Shown here: piece by piece, positions 1-10,286 of the stretch
Position numbering within the stretch: position 1 is the first letter of the stretch
How the letters are laid out: every line of letters starts with the position of its first letter
From: Heracleum sosnowskyi
Taxonomy: Eukaryota > Streptophyta > Magnoliopsida > Apiales > Apiaceae
Length of the DNA stretch: 64,000 nucleotides
Assembly: GCA_030848705.1 (NCBI GenBank)
Contig: CM061236.1
Coordinates: forward strand, 143,190,574-143,254,573
Direction: 5' to 3'
Notes under the pieces: model-generated
What the model was told of the DNA's origin: nothing
Database searches by the model: none
Seen by the model: the letters and a program-made list of their open reading frames with translations, nothing else
Program-made: the position numbers and the translations under genes

Positions 1-73
1 AGCATACTGATTAACTTGCGTCTATGTATTTATACTTGCAACTTATTATGAATAATAAGTGTGCTGTCTACAG

Positions 74-744
74 GTACCCGTGGACATGGTTGTGAATACT
101 ATTTTGGTGGCTATGGCAAAGCATGGTAGAGAAGCAAAGTCAGAACTGAATGTGTATCATGCATCTTCGTCTGTCTCAAATCCAATTCTTCTATACGATT
201 TTTTCAAGTATACCTGTGAACACTTCAAGTCTTCGCCATTGATAGATCGAGATGGAAAGAAAATTAGGATTGCAGATATGAAGTTCTTAAGCTCTCTGTC
301 TGATTTCTCATCATACATTTCATCAGAGATAATTGAACGGAATGGGCTAATGGATCATCAAGCAATGCCAGACAAGAAGCTTTTTGAGAGGGTTAAGACC
401 AAATGTGAAAAGCTAGAGACACTTCTTTTGCATATGGCTCAGCTTTACGAGCCTTACATGTTTTATACTAGCTGGTAAGATTTTGTTTCAACCTTTTACT
501 TCAAATACTTAATTTGCTAAAAGATTGTGAAATGAATACTACTAGCTGTTACCAACTTATTCATTTGCACAAAATAAATCTAATTGTCAGGTTTGATGAT
601 GGTAAAGTGAAAGCACTGATGAAGATGATGTCCGTTGAAGAGAAGAAGTTGTTTGAATGCGACGTTGGGATCATAGACTGGAAAGAATATATATGCAACA
701 TCCATGTTCCAGGATTCCGCACCTATGTCTTAAAGGGAAAGTAA
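74..744 (+). CDS. FAR: Fatty acyl-CoA reductase (alcohol-forming), last two exons, 5' end outside window
   Basis: Two exons, 74-474 and 591-744, give the last 184 residues. Exon borders are seen directly: the acceptor ends CAG at 73, the donor GTAAGA follows 474, the next acceptor TGTCAG ends at 590, and the stop TAA is at 742-744. The split codon TG|G joins in frame. The first exon begins VPVDMVVN, the segment closing the Rossmann (NAD_binding_4) domain of plant FARs; the last ends with SVEEKKLFECDVGIIDW and a GFRTYVLKGK tail, typical of the FAR C-terminal (male sterility protein) domain. Family role: NADPH-dependent reduction of fatty acyl-CoA to primary alcohol, usually at the ER, for wax, suberin or pollen wall. 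No lesion is visible in the part present; whether the whole gene is intact cannot be seen. Which FAR paralogue it is cannot be told. Confidence 0.88.
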
Positions 745-1603
745 ACTTGTGAACACCAGGATGATTCAGGGAAAGTACAGTGACTATGCCTCATTTCTGC
801 CCCCTTCTCTGGTCATGGTCCGGATGCTCACTAATCACTTCCCCTCCCTTAATCTTTATTTGCTATCAAGAGTCTATAATCAAAAACTCATTGTAATTGT
901 GCTCTTTAAGTTTTGTTGTTCTTCCAAAACAAAAGGTGGCAGACTTTGTGCTTGCATTGCAGACATAATTATCCGAAAGTAAAGCCTTCAAAACAATGTT
1001 TTACATATCGCAAGTACAAAAAAAAAAGATCTTATGAATCAAAGCAATTACAATAATCTTGTGTAAGTTTTACAAAGTCACTCCACTCCACGAATCTTCA
1101 ACCTCTTACCGGGAGAAGAAAAATAGTCATGTACCAATACAAACAATAATGAGAAGCAATTTGATATACGTTTGCGACAACTTCATCTATTTTGATCTTC
1201 CAAATATATTGTTTTTTTTGTAATGACGTTAAAATTAAGCAATGATCAAGTGGGAGGTTGGATGGCAGTTGACATGGATGAGTTTAGTGAGAGAGTATGT
1301 GATAAATTATTCGCAGATTCTGTTTATTCAATGATGAAGGCATAAGTCTTATTCGTTTAGAATATAATGGTGTCAATACCTAATCATAATAAAAATAATA
1401 AATATAATAATGAAATAATTCCTATTACGCTAACAATAATAATTATGGCAACTTTCCGTATTACATCAATAAGAATATGTTAACAATATGACATAAAAGA
1501 GAGGAGGGCTGTGAAATCCGGTGCTAATGATGCAAGTAGGTGCCAAGTGAAATGTGAACCAGGATGCGAGGAGAAAGGGAGATAGTGCCAATTGTTCAGA
1601 TTA
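745..1603. other. FAR 3' flank, no gene seen
   Basis: Probably begins with the FAR 3' untranslated region. The small open frames here have no recognisable content. The stretch is AT-rich with short A and T runs; I see no repeat ends or RNA gene. Confidence 0.6.
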
Positions 1604-1875
1604 GGAGAACAATTGATGAACTAGTTTATATTTGAATATTTAGACAATCAATGATGCAATTACTGGAGCAATTCAACTGGGAGTCCGGATGTACATGGAT
1701 GAAGAGCAGATCAAATCAAGCAGTTCAAATTCCACAGCACTGGTATTGCTCAATACAAGGGACATTCAAGACTACAAGTCAGTGAGTGAGATGCTTAAAC
1801 CGAAGGCTAGGTTGCCATGGGATAACCACATTTTTTTGAAGTAATGTAGTCACATGAAGTATATGAACAGGCATT
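1604..1875 (+). pseudogene. Truncated copy of WSD exon 3 with flanking intron
   Basis: Aligns by eye with the intact WSD gene: intron end plus the first part of exon 3 (11393-11620), then, after a missing stretch of about 180 bp, the start of the following intron (11812 onward). The exon part (from 1644) still reads openly as TINDAITGAIQLGVRMYMDE and so on, with a few substitutions. Because intron sequence is included, this is a DNA-level duplicate, not a processed cDNA copy. The internal loss joins exon 3 straight to intron, so no functional product is expected. It lies about 860 bp downstream of the FAR stop codon and about 8.4 kb upstream of the intact WSD gene. Confidence 0.85.
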
Positions 1876-2110
1876 AAAAATGGAAAATATAGCTGGACTG
1901 CTGGTGAAAAGGCCCAGATTCAAGTGCTACAGAAATTATAAATTAGCCCCTCATAATTGAGGCCCAGCTCAATCTAAATTTTAGAAATATGTCGAGGCCC
2001 AGACCCAAACGATGGGACATCTAAAATTATAGTGACATTGAGGATCGTGACTTACGCAAGCACATCATTGCAGAATTGCATGAGGTGATAAAAGTCGTTT
2101 CAGCTGGTTC

Positions 2111-2997
2111 TTGGTTAATAAGTTCTCTATCTTAAGGAAATTTGTACGGGAGGGAGAGATATTGAATGGTCTTAATAAGACAAATCTGGTTCTTATTTCT
2201 AAAAAGAAAATTTCAATTTCCGTGGGGGATTTTAGATCGATATTTTTATGTAATGTACTAGTTAAGGTAATTACAAAATATTGGCAAATTGTTTGAAGGG
2301 TTTATTGGATATGGTAGTCTCGGATACTCAAAGTGCATTTATTTTCGGGAGACTCATTTCTGATAATATCATGGTATCGTATGAAGTAATGCATTATTTG
2401 AAAAGAAAAAAGTAGAGGAAAGAATGTTATATGGCCATCAAACTTGACATGAGTAAGGCTTATGATAGAATAGAGCGGAGGTTTTTTAGAGCAATTTTAT
2501 CTAAAATGGGCTTTAGTGATTGGTGGATTCATTTGGTTCTTAAGTGTGTAACCAAAGTCTTGTATAGTATCGTTCATGGTATTAATGTTATGGGTCCTAT
2601 TTTCCCTAGTCGAGGGATTCGTCAAGGTGACCCTCTTTCACCGTATTTGTTTATTATTTGTGTGGAGGGATTATCTGCCTTGATGCGTTATTATTAGAAT
2701 AAAAGATGGATCACTGGAGTGAAGGTGTGTCTGCAATCCCCTGCAATCTCTCACATGTTATTTGCGGATGACAGTTACCTCTATTGCAAAGCGAATACGG
2801 AGGAAGCTATGAAAATTATGGAGTTTCTGCGTTTGTTTGAAAGATCCTCGGGTCAGAAAGTTAATATTGACAAGTCTTCAGTTTTCTTTAGTTCTAATTT
2901 TATTCCTTATAATCGAACAAGGGTCTGTCAAGCATTGCTAATGAGAGAAGCAGATAATCAGAGTAAATATCTTGGGTTGCCAAACATATTGGGATGA
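2111..2997 (+). pseudogene. LINE reverse transcriptase fragment
   Basis: Contains the start of the RT core (GLNKTNLVLISKKK, then DFRSIFLCNV), the block KLDMSKAYDRIE, the block RGIRQGDPLSPYLFIICVEGL and the catalytic block HMLFADDSYLYCKA (FADD), in the order seen in plant L1 reverse transcriptases. The core region is interrupted by a frame change between 2296 and 2431 and by an in-frame TAG at 2695-2697. Non-functional. Confidence 0.87.
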
Positions 2998-3315
2998 AAG
3001 AAATCAGTAATTCTGGGTTTTTTGAAGGAGAAAGTCAGTAATAAAATCCGTACCTGGGATGTGGAAACCATTACTAGGTCCGATCAAGAAATATTGGTCA
3101 AATCTGTAGCACAATCATTACCGACTTATGCAAAGAGTGTTTTTTTTGCTTTCAATTGAGATTACTAAAGATATTGAGAAAGCCCTTTCTAGATTTTGGT
3201 GGAATTCGTCTCAAACAGGTAGGAACAAAATACATTGGTTGAGTTGGAAAAGACTAAGCTCACATAAATCTTCTGGGGGTTAGGTTTTAAAAAATTTCGA
3301 GACTTTAATCTAGCA

Positions 3316-4143
3316 ATGCTAGGGAAGCAGGGCTGGAGATTTCTATCCAATCCGGAGAGCCTGGTCACTAGGGTGTATAAGGCTAGGTACTTTACAAATT
3401 GTGATTTTTTGGAATCTAAGCTTGGTCACAATCCTAATTTTGTTTGGCGTAGTATATGGGAGGCTAAGGATGTGGTCAGTGCTGGGGTTAGATGGCGAAT
3501 TGGTTCGGGAGAAAAAATTAATATCACTGGGCAAACTTGGTTAGTTGATAAGAATAATCCTTATATTACAATAGTTGTTGATTCGCTGGTGGATAATAAG
3601 GTGGCGTCGCTATTGCAGATTTATAAGAAGGAATGGGATCCAAATATAATAAGAGACTTATTCAATGACCGGGATCAACGATATATGAATTAAAGAGCAT
3701 GATATTGTGGATGTTATTTACTGGAATCTGGAAAACACTAGTGTGTACTCAGTGAAGAGTGCTTACAAATTAATCCAAAGGCATAAAAGGTTGTATAACA
3801 TGATGGACAGTTCAAGTTCTGGAGTCGAATTTGGAAAATAAAAGCACCTCCAAAAGTGATTAACCTCATTTGGCGTGCACTTTCAGGGTGTCTGCCAACG
3901 ATGACACATCTGTACCAGAAACATGTTCCGGTGGAGAAGAAATGTCCAGTTTGCTTAGGCGGAGAAGAGACGATTCTTTATGGTCTAGTTACATATCCCT
4001 TTGCTTCTCAGTGTTGGAGGATTGTCTTACCAGAAGGACATGGTCTTGATGAGCACAATTACTATAATTGGGTAGACCGTATGCTAAAAAATTGTGGTCA
4101 TAGTAAACGTGCAGAGATTGCCACAGTTAGTTGGGCAATATGA
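3316..4143 (+). pseudogene. LINE thumb region and zf-RVT domain remnant
   Basis: Segment 3316-3693 reads MLGKQGWRFLSNPESLVTRV followed by a VWRSIWEA block, typical of the region after the RT in plant LINEs. Segment 3856-4143 has KCPVCLGGEET, with two cysteines of the zf-RVT zinc-binding motif, followed by WVDRMLKN and WAI. A frame break lies between the two segments around 3694-3850. Same decayed element as the flanking fragments. Confidence 0.8.
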
Positions 4144-4182
4144 AAAGCTAGGGATAATTTAGTATGGAACTCCTTGGACCAT

Positions 4183-4319
4183 TCTCTAACACCTTAAGGT
4201 TTTAGAATAAATTATGAGAATATTGGGGGTGGTAGGGAGTCGAACCTTGGACCTACCGCCTAACTGAGCTCTGATACCATGTTGAGTAACCAGTCGCTCT
4301 AAAATCTCAAGGTGTTAGA
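4183..4319 (-). repeat. Short insert with inverted termini and tRNA-like B box
   Basis: The ends are inverted repeats: CTCTAACACCTTAAGG at the left and a near match of its complement ending AAGGTGTTAGAG at the right. On the minus strand the inside holds TGGTATCAGAGCTCAG and then GGTTCGACTCC, which fits the RNA polymerase III B-box consensus, with an AGCTCAGTT A-box-like stretch before it. It interrupts the LINE. Could be a tRNA-derived SINE-like or TRIM-like remnant or a MITE; no clear target duplication is visible. Confidence 0.5.
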
Positions 4320-4436
4320 GGAATGCACTTTCAAGAATCTTATATTATATTCTAACAGGAACCGAAAATACTCGTAAGTGAACAATGTAGTTGCGTCAGC
4401 AAAGTAGTACCTTTTATAATGGAAACAAGCCCAAGC

Positions 4437-4955
4437 TAATTCTACAGGTGCTCTTCTCCAAACTTTGAGGGAAAGAGACAGAGCCATTTCTTGGGTCAGG
4501 CCACATGGGAATATAGTTAAGGTAAGAGTTGATGCAGCTTTGTTTTCAGATCGAGTTGAGTATGGGATTGGGTTGTTTACTAGAGAGTCGACATGACAGT
4601 TGGTTGAAGCTAAAACAAGATGTTATTCTGGGGTAGTGTCTCAGAGGTTGCAGAGGCTATGGCCGTGAAATAAGTACTGTCTTGGATTAAACAGAAGAAC
4701 TGGCCATTGGTGGAGTTGGAGTCGGATTGCTTAGCTGTGGTGCAGGCAATTCGAAGTAGTGTCCCAATGGTATCTAGCTTTGGTCAGATTACTGAGGATT
4801 TCCGACGAGATATTCGACATCTAAACAAAGTTTCTTTGTATTTTATTAAACGGTCTACAAATATGGTTGCTCATCACTTTGTCAGGGTTTCATATAAATT
4901 CCTTGTTTTTGGTAGGAGTGATGTTCCTATCGATTGGAATTCAATTTATTAAAAT
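4437..4955 (+). pseudogene. LINE RNase H domain remnant
   Basis: Just before the ORF end, readable pieces are KVRVDAALF (first RNase H strand), YGIGLFTRES, then VELESDCLAVVQAI and LYFIKRSTNMVAHH, which match the plant RVT_3 type RNase H of LINEs. The frame is interrupted near 4595-4690. Decayed. Confidence 0.8.
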
Positions 4956-4960
4956 CTATA

Positions 4961-6107
4961 ATCTCTATTAATAAGCGAAATCTTTTTTAAATAGCAGTGT
5001 ACCAAATTTGGTTCACACTTTTTTTTGGCCCGCACCTTTTTTTAGTTTCATCCCTAAAATCTTATCTCACGTAGAAATATATTTTACATAAAATTCTATG
5101 TTGTCCTTTAAAAAAAGTAAAATTCTATCTTACGTTGAAATCTTATCTCACATAAAATTCTTTGTTGTTAAAAGAATATATTAATCTAAAATACATTCTA
5201 ATATCATTATTTTACTAAAATATAATATATTATTTTTATACCCATCAGCTTCACATCAGATCACCCACCGGGCCCAATTATAATCACTTAGTTGTTTAAT
5301 CGGATATTAATCTCAATCTACTTTATACAATTGAATAATCATCAATATATATATATATATAAATGATGATACGCGGGAGGTTAGGTGGCACCCCTAAGAT
5401 TGTCTTAATCTATTTTTCTAATTTTCAAGAATTTTTGAATTTTAGATACTAATAAATTAAAAAATATCCTTTAACATATTAGAAGTAGAATATATGTTCG
5501 AATTTATTGAGGAGAAGCGTTCGAATTTATAGCGAAAACATATAATTAAAAGTTATATTTGAAGTATAGTTGTTTGAATTCGTAGAGGGGAAGAGTTCAA
5601 ATATAAAAGAAGTACTTGCAAAGTTCTATTTGAAGTAGAATAGGTGTTTCAATTTATAGAGGAGAAAAGTTCGGATATAAAAGAAGTAATTGCAATTAAA
5701 AGTTCTGTTGGAAGTAGAGTAAACGTTTGTAATACATAACTAAAAGTTCTATTTGAAGTAGAATATGTAAAGTTATATAGGTGTTTTTTCAACGAAAGAA
5801 TGGCTACGGTAACATAAAAATTAATATATAAGACAAGTATATATTCAATATATTAAATTTGAGATTTTGATATTAAAAAAGAAAGAAGTTTTATTTCAAG
5901 TAGAATATGTAAAGTTAACAAAAGAGTGACTCATTAGAATGGAGTATGATAACATAAAAATTAATATATAAGACAAGTATATATTTAATATATTAAATTC
6001 TAGATTTTGATATTAAAAAGGAAAGTATGTTTCACGGGAGGACGACTTATTAGCGAGGACCGAGTAATTTTCGTAATTTAATTGATAGAGTATTTTTTTT
6101 TAAATTA
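4961..6107. repeat. AT-rich repeat region with a degenerate minisatellite
   Basis: At about 5478-5800 a unit of roughly 100-110 bp is repeated about three times; each copy carries a TCTATTTGAAGTAGAATA-like segment and a TTCGAATTTATAGAGGAG-like segment. At 5811-5883 and 5950-6022 a second sequence (starting AACATAAAAATTAATATATA) occurs twice. A short TA microsatellite lies at about 5347-5361. No gene is seen. Confidence 0.65.
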
Positions 6108-6144
6108 TTACACCACCGCCGCGTTGCGCGACTTTTTTAACTAG
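6108..6144 (+). mobile_element. Possible Helitron 3' terminus, plus orientation
   Basis: A short GC-rich hairpin around CGCGTTGCGCG is followed about 10 bases later by CTAG and a host T at 6145, the layout of a Helitron 3' end (hairpin, then CTRR, then T). The sequence stands out from its AT-rich surroundings. The matching 5' end was not identified. Confidence 0.45.
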
Positions 6145-6145
6145 T

Positions 6146-7737
6146 GTAATCTAAAATATATTATAGTATTATTATTGCATCAAATACACTATATAATTAT
6201 TATATTCATCAGCTTCACAATCAGATCTATCACAGATCCGATTATAATTACTTAGTTATTGAATCAAGAGATACGAATCTCTATCTATTTAATACCCCTT
6301 TATTGGTTATCTTAATCTAATTTGTACGAAATATTTACTCACCCTCAAAACTCTAGACATTGTTCTACTCCTAAATCTCTCGAGTATATTTTAAGTATAA
6401 TACTTTGTTTATGTTTGATCAAGCTAAAAGGGATTTCGCTTATTAATAAAGGTTATAGATTTATATTATTTAAATATTTTAAAATTTTAAAATTCTATCT
6501 TATGTTGAAATACTATCTCACATAGAATTCTTTGTTGTTAAAAGAATATATTAATCTAGAATACATTATAATATTATTATTGTACTAAAATATATTATAT
6601 AATTTTAATACTCATCAACGTTACATCAGATCACCCACCATACCCAATTATAATCACTTAGGGGTCATTTGTTAAATCTGAACGAAATTTTCTGAATGAT
6701 AAATCTGAATGTTTGATGAACAATATCGTTTGATAGATATTTTTTTTTAATTTTCTGAATGATGTTATACTATTCTATTTAAATCTAATTCTATTGATTA
6801 ATTTCTTAAAAATAACTAATATTTCCTGAATAAGTTAAATAATTCTTCATTTAAAATTTTAATGAATAAACAAACTATTTAAAGTTAAAATAAATGTTAA
6901 GTTAAATATTGGTATATAGATATAAAGTGCATGCAATAAATAATTTTAGAAAATAGTTTTATACTTGATTAATCGAATTTATATCATAAATGTAAAAAGT
7001 AATAATCTAAATTTAAATATACTAAAGTAAGAGCTTGACAAAAATATTAACTTGTTTATATATTCACATCGAACACTGCTTTAGTTGTTTGTGTCAGGAG
7101 GATATATGAACCATCCAGTTAAAGAAATTAGCCAGTATCATCCAGTTATTATTTTTTTTTTGAGTCATCCAGCTAACCTTACAAATTGACAAGCGATCTG
7201 AATGAGATGGTTTCCTGTCGTCCATAAATTTTGGTCTCATTCACCTGTTAACAAATGAGGCCTTAGTTATTGAATCGTTGAATTAGATACTAATCTCAAT
7301 CTACTTTATACAACTGAATAATATTAATCTAAAATATATTATAATGTTATTATTTTACCAAATATATTATATAATTATTATACCCATCAGTGTCATGATC
7401 AGATCAACCACCAAAGCTCCGATTATAATTACTTAGTTCTTGAATGAAAATACAAATCTCAATTTATTTTAGAGCGGTTATCTTAATCTACTTTGTACGC
7501 AATATTTACCCACCCTCAAAACTCTAGGTATTGTTCTACTCATAACTCTGTCGATTATATTTTGAGTATAATACTTAGTTTCACGTTTGATCAAGCTAAA
7601 ATATGTGTAATTTTTATAAAATATCGTTGAAAAGAGGTTTTGCTTATTAATAAAAGTTATAAATTTATATTATATAAATAATTGAAATTTTTGAAATAAA
7701 TTAACTAGGCCCATGCTTCGCACGAGTTATCATCTAG
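6146..7737 (+). repeat. Repeat family in two copies, split by a MITE
   Basis: The sequence 6146-6480 is repeated with moderate divergence at about 7320-7700: both contain AATCTAAAATATATTATA, a CATCAG and GATCAGAT segment, TTACTTAGTT, and CCTCAAAACTCTAG. A third partial copy lies at about 5160-5340 and a fourth at 6520-6660. The right end (CATGCTTCGCACGAGTTATCATCTAG at 7711-7737, then T) looks like a Helitron 3' terminus in plus orientation. Probably one Helitron family. No coding content. Confidence 0.5.
6661..7262. mobile_element. Harbinger/Tourist-like MITE, TSD TTA
   Basis: A 602-bp non-coding insert with terminal inverted repeats: left GGGGTCATTTGTTAA, right TTAACAAATGAGGCC, 13 of 15 positions pairing. 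It is flanked by TTA at 6658-6660 and at 7263-7265, the 3-bp duplication usual for PIF/Harbinger (Tourist) MITEs. It interrupts the surrounding repeat family within the conserved word AATCACTTAGTTATTGAAT, which shows the insertion point. Confidence 0.75.
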
Positions 7738-7820
7738 TACATATTATAGAGTAATTATATTCTAAAAATATCTAACATCAGAAGTCAACTAAGAATTTGC
7801 TTTTTATCTTTTAATTTTAA

Positions 7821-8872
7821 CTAGCTTAAAACCCGTGCGATGCACGGATTATTATTAATAATTATTATTTTTATTATTTATATTTTAATATTCTATTAAT
7901 CTGCATTTGCTAAAAAAATAAGTAGGCATGTTAAACTTTTTTAAATAATTAAAAGTATTAAAATAGATTTTAAAATAAATTAATAACTGTTTTCCCATGA
8001 TATTTTTGGAAAAGGAGGGGTCTTAGTAAGGAAAAATAGAAAAAGTAACATGTTTTAGCTGAAAAGGTAAGTGCCCGTAATTAAAAGTATTTAAATAGGC
8101 TTCACAATAAATAAGTAAGGATTTGTCCGAAATATTTTTGGAAAATGAGGGGTTTAGTAAAGAAAAATCAGAAAGAGTAACATGTTTTAGTTGAAAAAGG
8201 TAATTGTCCGTGATTTTTTTAGAAAAAGAGAAGATTTTGTTAAAAAAGATAATGTATTTTAGCTAAAAAAGGTAGTTGGTTATAAAAATGTTATTATTTA
8301 ATAATAATTTTTTAAGAAAATGAAAAAAATAGAAAAAGTAACATAATTAAAAGTATTAAAATAGATTTTAAAATAAATAATTAAGGGTTTGCCCGTGATA
8401 TTTTTGGAAAATGAGGGGTTTTAGTAAGGAAAAATAGAAAGAGTAACATGTTTTTGTTAAAAAAGATAATCGTCCGTGTTTTTTTTAGAAAAAGAGAAGA
8501 TTTTGTAAGAAAAAAAAATAAAAAAAAAAGGTAATGTATTTTAGCTGAAAAAGGTAATTGGTTATAAATAATGTTTTTATTTAGTGATAGTTTTTAAAAA
8601 TGATAATGAGTTATTTATTAGCAATTATAACCTTATTATGTTATTTTATTAAATGAAACTGCCCTGTGATATTTTTAGAAAATGAGATGTTTTAGTTAGG
8701 AAAAATAGAAAAGATATTCTATATACTAATTTTAATATTTTATCTAACGGTTCTCAATGATTTGATCAAAAATATCTAACCGCTATGAATAGAGTGAACA
8801 GACTACAAAAACTTTCATCAGCAGACACAAAACAAAACTTTCAATGTTTCGTTTTTAATATAATAGTATAGA
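7821..8872 (-). mobile_element. Non-autonomous Helitron, complete
   Basis: Minus orientation. The left end starts CTAG right after host A (7820), followed by the hairpin CCGTGCGATGCACGG (7831-7847 region), which on the element strand is a 3' hairpin plus CTAG terminus. The right end is AATATAATAGTATAGA before host T (8873), which on the element strand is a 5' TCTATACTATTATATT start. The A/T host junction and the lack of a target duplication fit Helitrons. The inside is non-coding and built of diverged repeats of a GATATTTTTGGAAAATGAG block. No RepHel protein is encoded. Confidence 0.85.
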
Positions 8873-10286
8873 TTAGGTCAAAAAGTTTCACTATTAACAT
8901 GTTTTATTATCAACATTTATTTTTCTATATATAACATTTACTTGCAGCGCATACTTCGTTTCTAAAAAGATGCCAACAATAAACTTCATTACTAATCTTG
9001 TCTTTACTGTTTTAAAAACTTAAAATGTGTGGTATATAAGTCATTTTTAACTTTAATTTGAAATAGGTGTGTTGTGTAATAAGTTGATTTTAAAATTAAA
9101 AAATAACTCAAAATTAATGTAAAGTTAATTTTTTGAACTAACTTATTTTCAACTAACTAATACCCTAGGTCCACAAGACAATAACTCTTGAGAGAGTCAA
9201 GAAAGAGACAATACAATACATAGTACTCCTGATAAAATACGAGGGAGACGCGATAAATTTAACAAAATCGAAAATCTGATTACACTGATAAATTTAACGA
9301 ATAAATATTTTTCAAATCATGAATTTTAGTTAAATACATTCTGTTTTAAATTCATACTAACATAAAAAAAAAAGAGCGATAATTCATATTAGTCTGGACT
9401 GTTACAAAATCCTAATTCCACCAAAAATAGTAATGAACAGGTTTAATTAAATTCTTAATCTAATAAGTATAAATTAAAAATATACTAATATAGCCCTGCA
9501 ACTGATGTTTATTTTTTTATAGAATAAGCAACTGCTATGTAATCAGAAAGTAAACGAGTCTTGAGTTTTGGTAGCTAGGGTTGCAGAGTTTGAAATCAAC
9601 AACTCCAACTATATTGCCTACTTTCTGGGCACACTCCATCAAAGACAATTTATGTTTCGTCTTACCATAACGAATAAATGGTTTGTGAACTGTGAGACGA
9701 GGAGGAATTTATTTTACTCTGATTAACAAAAACTGTGTGTACATTTGAGTAGTACAGTAAGTCAGTAACAGCACAATTACAAAGCAATAAATATATAGCA
9801 AATATTAATGATACATGTCTACACTATTTGTCCAAAAATTATTGAAACCCTTTTTCTTGTGTAACAGTTGTTTTCAACTTCTAAAGAAAACTATTTGTCT
9901 TGTATAATTGCTCAACACACACACACTTTATTTTTTTGTAATATTTAGGCTTATATATACGTCTTTCAAATACGTATTTATTCTAAAGCAAGAATCGTGC
10001 CTCTGACGAACAGATAAGCCTTTGTCGCTTGAACACACAATTAATGACGTAAACATCGTTAATGTTGCAGAGTAGTTCGACATACAATGACAAATATAAT
10101 TTATTTACATGGTAAAATATAACAATATTATTTCTATTTAAAATTAATTTTTCCAAAATATCATCAACCTAATACAGTTATGCAAGTTAATGCTGACAGC
10201 TTATCAATTATTGTAAATAAATAGCGAGATCGTGGAAGAAAAATATATATTACAAAGAATCTAGCAGCAAGAATAGTATTATAGCA
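8873..10286. other. Intergenic and upstream region of WSD
   Basis: AT-rich, without recognisable genes or transposon ends. It should contain the WSD promoter and 5' leader. Simple A/T runs and an ACAC stretch near 9914 are present; nothing else stands out. Confidence 0.6.
10214..10223 (+). promoter_or_regulatory. TATA-like element of WSD
   Basis: TAAATAAATA lies about 65 bases before the WSD start codon, a plausible distance for a TATA box with a leader of about 35-40 bases. There is no transcript evidence and the surrounding AT content makes chance matches common. Confidence 0.3.

Larger units (their letters stand above)
2040..4960 (+). mobile_element. Decayed LINE (L1-type non-LTR retrotransposon), ORF2 remnant
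   Basis: Pieces of one ORF2 protein in the right order: reverse transcriptase (about 2111-2997), thumb/connection region (3000-3693), zinc-binding zf-RVT region (3856-4143) and RNase H (about 4437-4950). Stops at 2695 (TAG) and 2995 (TGA), a frameshift in a T8 run near 3140, and further frame changes break it. No endonuclease domain or ORF1 is recognisable upstream, so the 5' part is lost, as is usual for LINE copies. A small inverted-repeat insert at about 4183-4319 lies between the zf-RVT and RNase H parts. End points are approximate; no target-site duplication was found. Confidence 0.85.

Noticed and set aside
6322..6525. 67-codon open frame in the AT-rich repeat
   Set aside because: Lies in a repeat present in several copies without a kept frame.
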